A DNA stretch of 64,000 bases, from assembly GCF_021869535.1 (NCBI RefSeq), contig NW_026262690.1, positions 16,331,001 to 16,395,000 of the forward strand, in the 5' to 3' direction. The DNA comes from Mytilus californianus. Taxonomy: Eukaryota; Mollusca; Bivalvia; Mytilida; Mytilidae. The translations under genes and the position numbers were made by a program. A model generated the notes under the pieces. The model was not told the origin of the DNA. It ran no database searches and saw nothing but the letters and a program-made list of their open reading frames with translations. Positions 54,960-64,000 of the stretch are shown here, piece after piece; position 1 is the first letter of the stretch; every line of letters begins with the position of its first letter.

Positions 54960-55140
54960 TTAAAAGATCTGCTTACCCTTTCAGAGCAACTGAGATCATG
55001 CTCGGTTCGTTTGCTGTGGTTCGTGTGCTTGTTATTTGTTTTATGACGGTTTTTCGTTTTTTTGTCATGAAATTGTCGGTATGTTTTCAACTAACGAGTT
55101 TGAATATTCCTTTTGGTATCTTTCGTCTCTCTCTTTCATA
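54960..55140 (+). repeat. Penelope-like element tail fragment
   Basis: GATCTGCTTACCCTTTCAGA, AACTGAGATCATGCTCGG and ATGAAATTGTCGGTATGTTT match the tail of copies 1 and 3, diverged. Confidence 0.6.
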
Positions 55141-55260
55141 GGTCAATGTACGGCCTTCAACAATGAGCAAAGCCCATTATGTGTAGTTAGCTATAAAAGG
55201 CCCATGCATGACAAAATGTGATACAAATTAAACGATAAAACCGACGGCCTGATTTATTAC
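55140..55260 (+). repeat. Dispersed repeat family D, fragment
   Basis: GGTCAATGTACGGCCTTCAA, AGCTATAAAAGGCCCATGCA and AAACCGACGGCCTGATTTAT match the 36485-36690 copy and the family A style. It directly abuts the Penelope-like tail. Confidence 0.6.
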
Positions 55261-57365
55261 AAAAATATTTTGGTATTCAACATCGTATAATAAATAGATA
55301 AAGTCAAGACACTGTTATTTTACAAGCGGTTTCAATTATATTATTACGGTAGGAATTCAACTTTATATCTGTTATAATATGATAGAAAAAAACTTAAATG
55401 TCAATCTTCGGTGTTTTTATTTTCAATTTTTATTTTTGTCAATTTAGGTAATTCATGCTTTGCCATGACCAAGTTTCAGTTCTAAAGATTTTTGATGCCG
55501 ATTTCAACCGATTTGTCAAAACAATTTGCGTTTGCTACAATATATAACTTGTTAAGCTTTCCCTAACTCTGGTATTTATGAAATACTACTCGTAGTACAT
55601 CACAATAAGATTACATTAACGTCCGCAAATCAAATTAGCATTGTGAAAAATCTCCAAATGTATACAACAAAATAACATCAAAATAAAAAAAAAACTTCTT
55701 TCTATATACAAAAGTGAAACAAATGAGTTTAGATTAAGTCAAGACACGCAGCAGGGCTGCTTTAAACAATACATTAACTGTTTTGTCTCTATCCGGTAAG
55801 CTACTGATTTTGAATATTTGTTCCGTTTGTCAAAGATATTAAATTAGGCGCCTCTTTTTGCGATAAAAGTTATGCAGATTAAATTTCATTTCTCTTTGTC
55901 TAGCACTGGTACATCGTGATATGAATTCATTTTAACTTAACGATAGTCTTTCTACATACTAAAGGTCACATTTTCATGAAAAGGATTTTGTGAATGTTCT
56001 TTAAGATATGGAAAGCTGTTTGATACCTAAGAATGTCTGGAAGCGGAAGATACTAAAGGGATAATAAAACTCTTAAGTCGAAGACAAATTGACAACACCA
56101 TGGCAAACAAACAAAGAATTCCAATATATAAAAACAGATAAAAGTCCTGAAGCCGGGAAAATGATCGATTGAATAATACAATAAAAGGATGGTCTCATGT
56201 TATTCTTGAACATATAACACTTTCTGCGGAGTCAACTAATTTGTTGTTCTTACTGCTAAATCCTCGGAAGAAGCAGCAAATATCAGTTTTGAATTCTTTG
56301 GTTGAATCAAATCCATCATCCTAAGGCACACTGCCACGTGATCAACAAAGTATTAATGTCAGAATTACGATCAAAGCAGCAAGGGAAGTTTTTTCAAACG
56401 TTCCACGAACTAAAAATAAATTATAGAAAAATTCTGCCAGGAAAACGATAATAACATCAACTTGAAGAGATGATGAGTAAACAAACGGTCTCTGAACTGT
56501 AAATTTCAAAGAGCAACCATTATGCCAGGAAACGATAAAAGCCGAAAGAGATTAATCCCAAAACATCGTATTGTATCATTGCATTCGGTAATCAGAGAAA
56601 TAACACAAACAGTTTCTTCCAGAGGTATAAATGGCGAATTGCATCCTAGGGCAAACCGATTAAGGTTGAATTAATTGTAATGCATATATTTACCTGATTT
56701 TTGTTTGTCGGGGTAAATTGCATATTCAATATAAATAGTCTTATTAATATCTTTAAATGAATATTCATTTAAAGAAATTGTCAGCTTTTCAGTTCCATAA
56801 TTAAAATATTTCTTGTGATGAATGCATTAATTTTCACAGAAGTTTTATTTTTTAATTTAAATTGAATATTGAATTGACAACTTATGTTCCCTACTGTTAA
56901 TCGCTTTCGTTGAATTTCTTTCACTTTCCTCCTATTTCTGTCTAGATCAGCTTGCGATATTTTCTTTGTCTCAAGCCAGTTAAATATTTTGGTTTTCTGG
57001 AGTGATATTTTTCATATTTCCATCTTATTGTGGCATAAACCATGTCTTTTTGTTTTTTATGCAATGAAGGGATTTTTTTTCTCTCGTGTTTTTCTTTCTT
57101 CCAATTAACGATACAATTATACTTTTTCTTTTAACGATATGGAACCTGTAGACAGATGACGGAACGTTTTTATTTAAAACAAAATGCACTCGAAAACGAT
57201 GATCCCGATATTTTTTTTGAAATCTCATTTTGATCAATATTTTATTAATTTGTAAATTGATACTCATTTTTCTTACATGACGGCTTATATTATAACTTAT
57301 ATTTTTCCGTTTTATGCGAATTAAACTGGAAACAAATAATTATAATTTAAATTTTAGAAAACGAG
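55261..57365. other. Intergenic, mostly unexplained
   Basis: A Penelope-like tail on the minus strand is visible at about 56035-56120 (GACAAATTGACAACACCATG). The minus strand at 56180-56345 reads DHVAVCLRMMDLIQPKNSKL followed by AASSEDLAVRTTN with stops around it. It looks like a coding remnant but I could not assign it. No complete gene was found. Confidence 0.35.
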
Positions 57366-57369
57366 CAGT

Positions 57370-58060
57370 GTAAGATGCGTGACGTATTTGTTAAGATATA
57401 CTGTAAGCGCTATAAGATGGGACAGAGGACAGAGGATAATATTTTACTGCTGAGAAATTGGAAGTGGACAATTGTTATCATATATTCTAGTTTGAAGTCG
57501 TCCATCTGTGTTAATATCGAGGAAATCATTAATATATGAAGCAGACGTTTTAGTTTCGGTAGTACCATTAATCTCACGTTCACTGGGATATTTGAGATAC
57601 AAGCGCTCACTGACATTTTGGTAATTGAGTGACAGGACATTACAATATATGTGAAAGTGAAATTAGAGAACGTTTCGTATTTGAAAAGATTCTGTATTTA
57701 ACCAGCTTTATATGAGTATTAAAAGTCGTTCAGGGGGGGCACACAGTTAATACCCATTACAAATCCGACTGTTTATTGAAATATTGATCCACACAACTAA
57801 ACAAATATGTTGCCGATCAAAAACTCAAACATTTATCTTTAGAAGTTTTAAAAACTCACCTCTGACTGCATTGATACCGCTGGTTAATACAACTTATCAT
57901 AATTTTTCTGAAGGCCGTATTTGACTGTAGATAGAATAGTAACGAGAGTTTTGAAAAATGTTTTGTCCAACAATTTGACGACACGGCTACATATCGTTCT
58001 TTATAAGTACTTTTGTAAAGTTAAGGTATCCACTTTAAAGAGGGTAGGTTTTCATCGTTC
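57370..58060 (-). pseudogene. Penelope-like element remnant, third variant
   Basis: Reading the minus strand from 58060, the words STVKYGLQKNYDKLY, NIFV*LCGSIFQ and TVGFVMGINCVPP give the core of the reverse transcriptase. GTTETKTSASYINDFLDIN and DGRLQTRIYD follow near 57500. Frames change between pieces and part of the middle, including the DD motif, is missing. Confidence 0.62.
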
Positions 58061-58705
58061 TTTTCTATATATCATATCTTGATTAAATCTGACACGCTAC
58101 TCAAAAGATGTGCCTATCAAACAAACTAAAATAATATAAAAGGAATGTGAATGAGCTGACGGAATATCATAATAAAGAAACAAGAGATGTCATAAGGCAA
58201 AGAAAAAAAGTCTTTCCATTAATCATTAACTATGGTATAAAGATTTCCTCTATCGATGTCGGAAAAAGATTACTATATGGAATATTGATAGAAGTACATT
58301 TGTACATCTTAGTTTAAAAGAATATATTTCGGAAGTATTTTTTTTTTAAACATTTTTATACGTGTTATCTGTATACAAGTGTTGATTAAAACTGAGAAAA
58401 TATAAGCCAAGAACTTTACAGATACGATGTTTTAATGTCATCCTAAGGAAAGCAAATAGTCTGTCTATCATCTTGAAATTTGGCCCATATGTTCTGAAAT
58501 ACATCTCTAAATGTAAACAAATAGTTCATTATATCTACATTATACCAAAAGAGCGCACATTTTGGATAAGATTTCTCCTTGTTTTATGTTATTAATCAAG
58601 TTGACAGTAATGAAATCAATTATAAAAAGAGAGTATGCTACACGTCACATATGATATAGTATGCTATATATTTTATTTTATCGCTTTTATTAAGAAAAGT
58701 GCAGC

Positions 58706-59050
58706 TTAACATAAGGCAATTGTTTTATCTTCAACCAGTTTATTTTCATTGACTGTTTCAATGTTGGCACTGGAATTAACAGAAAAATTACCATTTATAT
58801 AGAATTTGCTTTTATTCGTATCTTCATGACAGTTCCTATTAGAAATGATTTTATTGAGGACAAGGTAATCAATGTTCTCTTGTAAAATAATTGACAACTT
58901 GTAAAGATAAAAAGCTTTGTATCCGACAATCAACTCAGGCAAAGCAATTTGTAAGTATAGTGAATAATAGGAAATAAACGATAGGAACCAGAATAAACAG
59001 TTACTGTGCGTAATATTTAAGTCCTCAACCTTTATACGTAAAATATTCAA
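58706..59050 (-). other. 114-codon frame, unrecognised
   Basis: The minus-strand frame has a hydrophobic stretch, LFWFLSFISYYSLYLQIAL, then a hydrophilic tail with NGNFSVNSSANIETVNENKL. I do not recognise a family. There is no clear promoter or splice partner. It may be a terminal exon of a gene lying to the right, or chance. Confidence 0.2.
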
Positions 59051-61690
59051 AAAGTACTCTTAAGATCGGATTTTGTTCATTTAGAAGAAAAATGTACTTC
59101 ATAATCTACTTCTATCATTTAAGAATCAATTTTTCTTAAGTTAATTGCTAGTAGTTAACAAATGTACTTTAAATAAACATCTCACAAGTAGCAGAATACA
59201 AAAGAAGATTCTTTCTCACTAGGAAACATCTGATAACAACACGAAATAAAAGACGCGTTACGGGACAAAACAAAATAGTTAAAGTTTAGGATAGGAAATG
59301 TAGGCGAATTGAATGACAGATAAAGCGTACACTGCATGCCCAACTAGGTGCATTACATTACGCTGACAACTCTAGTTAAAAATTCCTAAAAAGCATTTGA
59401 TTGTTTGTACAGTGCACCTAACCGACAAATCTAATAATGTATTATTTATAAAGACTGCATTTATCTGTGTTAAACAGTAAAATAAGGTACATTTTTAAGG
59501 GAAATAAATAAATTTTGTTATGTGTACAGAAAACATTCAAGGCTAATCACGCCCATCGCAAACATTTCATAACAAATTTAAATGCATTGTACAAGGCCGT
59601 GAAACGCATGGAAGAAACGATGAGACAACTAACCGTTTACGACAATAGAACAAAGATGATAAAGTTATAAGTCACTGTTCTGAAAGCAACAGCATGTTTT
59701 ACCTGAAAGAAATGTAGTTGTGTTCCTGGGTTGATATTGCCTCACATCTAGTTTTCTTCAAAATAATTGCAACAAAAAACTCAGCCAAAAGAAACGAGTT
59801 TAGATATATCCGATGCTTGTTGAGAGTGTTACAGGTATCATCCTTTAGCTACCGTACATTCGTTAAGTCCCGTAAATACCCCTGATGGCATTTATGTCCC
59901 TTCAGACTATAATCAAATCAAAGAAATACATTTGGATTAAATACATGACTACGACTCAAACGTTTGTCGTGTAGTTATGCAAAAGGTGGCAGTCCCTCTA
60001 TGGAGAAATACTGAATTGAAAACAATTATATAATTCTGCACGTTGCATTCGTCCACGGTTTCATTGCCGATTTAGAGAGTGACGACTTCATCGATCACAG
60101 ATTTCAGAATCACTATCTGTTCACGGAAGGTAGTCATCATCTAACCTCGGAACGATATGTTAAAATTGAAATTAATCTTTTTAATTGTGTCGAATTAATG
60201 TGACCACTATCAGACGGTCATGTACCGCCCAACAAAAGTGTATAATACTCGTGTAAAGAGGAAATAAGGATGGTGTAGTAAGAAAATAGAAATGAAGTAC
60301 TGTTATATCGGTACTTTTAGACGAGGGCTAGCTACCTTTGTCCGATTTAGTTTAAAACTATTGGGAGAGTGTTGCCCTTCCAACTATTTTACCTTTATTA
60401 TTCAACCGTTTTTTTCAGTTGGTACAAATGTACTGGTATTTAAATACATGTACCATATATCATTCTAGGGAATCCTTTCCATTTATATGAAAATGGCAAT
60501 TCAAATTAAAAATCATACATAAAAAAAGAAGCGGACGATAAAACAGAAAAATATGAGCAGATACCTCCATAGCTAACCAACGAGCGACGTTAGTCGCAAG
60601 TTGATTGTTGTTTCTGAATTCACTACTTCATATAAATTATCTAGCTTAACCCATTTCTAGTAAGTCGACTGTCTGTTTTACGTTTAAACAATAAATCAAC
60701 GGAATTTCATAAAGATAATTTCATATATTGTCTTTTATATTCTTTAACAGTTGGAAATTATTATATTCACACGGATCACATCTATATTTAGGCATTCGGC
60801 AAGTTAACAAAATTTAAATATAACTTATTTTTGAACAGTTACAGATTGACTCTGAAATTATTCAGAAAGTAAATGCAATAATAGCTATTAAACATTTCGT
60901 ATAACCAAGATTAAAGCAATTATTAGCTATAATACAATCAAAAGTAGTTATTTGAACGTGAAAGATCAATTAAGTTTTGGTTTTGAATGTATAAGTATGT
61001 TTATTTTAAAATTTCTGATCACGCTGCTCATAGCGGTGATCGTTTATTAGTTGGTAACGATTATCAAGAGAAAAAAGTAGTTGGTAACGAAAGTAATAAT
61101 AGTGATATTCAAAGAACGCAGTTCGAATCTTGTACCCGGAATGAATTTTTCTATCGTAATTTTTTTCTCGAGCAAAATATTGTTTTAATCTTTGAGGTAT
61201 TATATATTCAATTTTCATATAATGGTGATAATTTTGTTTTCGTTTTTAACTGTCAAAAAAGTAGTTTTACGGTTGCGGCTTTTATTTCACACTTTATTTA
61301 AACTAGAGTCCGTTTAATATTGACGTGATGTGTATATGGACCATTTATTATCAAACAACAAAATTGCTCGATAACATAATACAATTATTATAAATCTAAA
61401 CCCATAAGTAAGCATTTACTCTGATGAAAAAAAAATATATATGAAAGTCCGCGTTCGTTAAAAGTGACAAGTGTAATGGGCATATTTTGATATTTCTGTG
61501 TAATTATACTCAAGAACATTCACGTATCGAACATAGTCTTCCTAAAGTAAAACAATATAACACTCAAAATAAAACAAATCCACTAAATAACATAAGTGGC
61601 CAACTGTACAAATATTACAGTTGTAAACCATTTAAAATCAGAAATTAAAAATTTAATAAATGACTATTATAAAGATCTATATAAAAGTAA
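59051..61690. other. Intergenic, no gene recognised
   Basis: No repeat family or exon recognised. The overlapping opposite frames at 60987-61301 and 61006-61218 have no domain. Confidence 0.4.
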
Positions 61691-61779
61691 AATAGAAAAA
61701 ATCGACGAAAGTAGCAAACCTTTTCCGTATAAAACCTTCACTTGAAGCAAATTTTTACTTATTGTTTAATGATTTTTCT

Positions 61780-62060
61780 ATCAGGAACATTTTTACTAAA
61801 CTTCGTATAAGTGACCATGGTCTTGAAATAGAAAATGGTCGTTACATTAAAATTCCTTGTGAACAAAGACTATGCTAAACCTGCAAAGTCATCGAAGATA
61901 ATTTCATTTTATTCTGAATTGCAAGGTAAACCAGAATATCAGAGAAAATCTATTTAATGAAATACAATTAGAAGATGAACATTTCATTCATTTCCCTGAT
62001 GAAAAAAAAAAATTATATATTAAACCCCGCTTCCTTTAGACATGTTAGAATTATTGGTTT
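61780..62060 (+). pseudogene. LINE C-terminal domain remnant
   Basis: The + strand reads IRNIFTKLRISDHGLEIENG, RYIKIPCEQRLC, then with a frame slip TCKVIEDNFHFILNC and LQLEDEHFIHFPDE-like sequence. This is the same C-terminal Cys/His region as at 51080-51400 but from a different family. The reverse transcriptase itself is absent. Confidence 0.7.
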
Positions 62061-62407
62061 CTTTTTAAAAAGGTCATTCAAACTGAGGGAAGAGGTCTCA
62101 TTGTAACATGGCTATTGAATATTGTAATATTGTAAATTTATCACTTGTTTTTTTGTATACTGTTTTGTTTTTATTTTTGTTTATTGTTTGTTTAAATTGG
62201 TATTGCCACAAACATACTATAAATGTTTAATAACAACAATAAGATTGAATATATACACATGAAAAGAACACGAACAAACCAATTCAAGACATAGTAAATT
62301 TGATAAATTACAGAAGCTAATTATCATTGAGACAGAAATTCAGTTTGTTGGCATACATTGACTGTTAAGCGCCTTGAAAGTATAATTTTACTGAAGATTT
62401 ATGTCAG

Positions 62408-62500
62408 CACTCGTTGTCTAGTGGTATTATTTAGAGACTGAAGACTGTACTGATTTGCGATAAAAATTCGCGCAAATTCGAACCCCTCGTATGAAACTCG
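62408..62500 (+). repeat. Possible tRNA-derived SINE head
   Basis: GTTGTCTAGTGGTATTA resembles a tRNA A box, and CAAATTCGAACCCCTC about 60 nt on resembles a B box. The region between does not fold into a convincing cloverleaf by eye, so it is more likely a decayed SINE head than a functional tRNA. Confidence 0.35.
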
Positions 62501-62819
62501 TTTTTGAGAGGATAAAAGATCGCAAGTTAAAAGTTATATCATAAATAATCTTAAGTTAACAAAGTGGTCAGTCGATTCTGAAAAAAAAAATTCTACAGTT
62601 AGAACAATAGTCTAACATCAGAGAAATGGATTAACTTATTATAAATGTAAAGTTAATACATCTTTGTTAAAGTGCAGCAATTAAGTCAAATATATTGACA
62701 TAATTGTCACTTTATGGTAAAAGCATGAAACTGTGCACAGGGTAAGTTGTAATGTTAATGAACATTTTTGTATATGGAGTAACAAAAATAAAAACCCCAA
62801 TATTAAAGATTGCCGACAT

Positions 62820-63915
62820 ATGGTACTGGTAATACAACACCATACACTTGATGATGTCTACCAATATGCAAGAGTTCAGCGTATATATTAAAATATGGTA
62901 TCGAATAACAGCCCAGTGTATTATAGGTTTCTAAACTTTATCAGACATTTAGCTTTGTTGTCCACACTTCTTCTCGCAATTAAAATATATACACCTACCC
63001 CATGACATGGTTTGGTTCACACTACATACATTATTATTAATAGTCTTGATTGCTCAAAGCTATGTTTGTAACAACAGACTTAAAAAGTAGACAATTTCGG
63101 ATTTTCTAATTTTTCAGATGTTTAGGAATTTTATTTTTTGTCCCTTTTGAAATTAAAATTTTATCTAATTCCAAACCTATTGACTTCACTTCAGTTAGTA
63201 AAAACAAGTATTTAACATGTTGTGCATAAACCCTAGCGATCCAAATATGTAAAGTCTTAAATCAAATAACTGAACTGCTTTCAAATATATTTTCTATGCA
63301 ATTTAAATTTTTCCAAGCAATTTCTGTAGCTACAGAATTTTAGCAATAAATACTTTTGTAAACATAGAATGAATGTGATGGTCTCAATACATCAGTAATA
63401 TATTGGTGTTCTATAAAACACAAATATTTGATTTATTCTGCAGCGTAAATCACAACAAAATTGAAGTTGTTGTTGATTTATATATAGATGTATATGTTTG
63501 GGGAGGATATTACATTTCATTAATCTGCAATTTTATCTGTACAATTGATCAAAGTTCAAAGAATTTGAAATCTTGACAAATCTTGAAATCTAAAAAAATG
63601 TTTTAGTTTTCCTCATATAATAACTATAAATCGTGCTGCAAACCTAAAATATATTTCATATTTGCACTACCTCAATAATAATAAGAATACATCAAATAAT
63701 CAATTGTAACAGATTTAAATTATTATATTTTTGGTGTTCGTTGGCAAATTTGTCATGAGGTAGGTGTATTTGTTTCATTTGTGAAAAAAATTGAGAAAAA
63801 CGAAGCAGAAAAAACTAATAATATTTAGAAACTAATACTCTGGGTTCTCTGAACTCTTGCATTTTGGTAGACTTCATTAAGTGTATGGTGTTGTATTCCC
63901 AGTACCGGGGTACCT
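62820..63915. mobile_element. Long imperfect inverted repeat, about 1.1 kb
   Basis: The outer arms match over about 60 bp: AATACAACACCATACACTTG on the left and its near-complement at about 63879-63898, plus GCAAGAGTTCAG and its complement. The match continues inward through CCCAGTGTATTATAGGTTTC and ACACCTACCCCATGACA on the left with complements on the right, to about 63010 and 63745. It is a fold-back element with no open frame. It lies close to the window edge, and its outer limits are uncertain. Confidence 0.78.
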
Positions 63916-64000
63916 AATGTATGTCATTTTTAATTTGGCGGCCATATATATTTTGTTTTCTCGTGGTTCCATATCTGAAGTCTGTCTATGCCATTTTATC

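Noticed and set aside
60987-61301. 104-codon frame and its antisense partner
   Set aside because: Both strands are open over the same AT-rich DNA, with no recognisable domain or splice partner.
62408-62500. Functional tRNA gene
   Set aside because: A- and B-box-like words are present, but I could not draw a paired acceptor stem or anticodon arm.

Overview
The window is nuclear DNA of an invertebrate animal, most likely a bivalve mollusc and plausibly Mytilus-like. The DNA is AT-rich, the one clear gene has many small exons split by GT-AG introns, and the rest is packed with transposable elements. These include a tRNA-derived SINE with an (ATCA)n tail, Penelope-like and LINE reverse transcriptases, fold-back MITEs and minisatellites. 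The taxon is inferred from repeat style and was not tested by a database search. Nothing prokaryotic or viral was recognised.

The main gene is a complete 16-exon sodium-coupled solute transporter of the SLC5 family, closest by eye to the monocarboxylate transporters SLC5A8/SLC5A12. It lies on the + strand from the ATG at 4287 to the stop at 39971-39973. I placed all 16 exons by hand. Every junction uses GT-AG, all phases agree, and the spliced CDS is 1968 nt (655 aa plus stop). Its introns hold most of the repeats in the left half.

Layout. 1-4286: upstream region with degenerate repeats, a fold-back element, a SINE with perfect 13-bp target duplications, a dispersed repeat and a 41-bp minisatellite. 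4287-39973: the transporter gene. Intron 2 holds a decayed LINE with two further repeats nested in it. Intron 4 holds a 45-bp-unit minisatellite's neighbours and a fold-back family member, intron 8 a second LINE, intron 9 a 44-bp minisatellite and a Penelope-like element that ends about 50 bp before exon 10, and intron 11 more Penelope-like and L1-like fragments. 40-42 kb: the likely 3' UTR and a possible tiny two-exon gene whose intron holds a TTAA-flanked MITE. 42-64 kb: no convincing host gene, only further Penelope-like copies, LINE 3' ends, two more copies of the TTAA MITE and a 1.1-kb imperfect inverted repeat at the right edge.

The observations most worth checking are short tandem duplications that cross splice junctions of the transporter (exon 4 donor, exon 7 donor, exon 14 acceptor and 5' half), a TTAA-flanked element family, a SINE-like poly-A family with two copies, a possible Penelope tandem-copy junction, and the candidate 59-aa spliced gene. 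I see no clearly novel multi-gene system.
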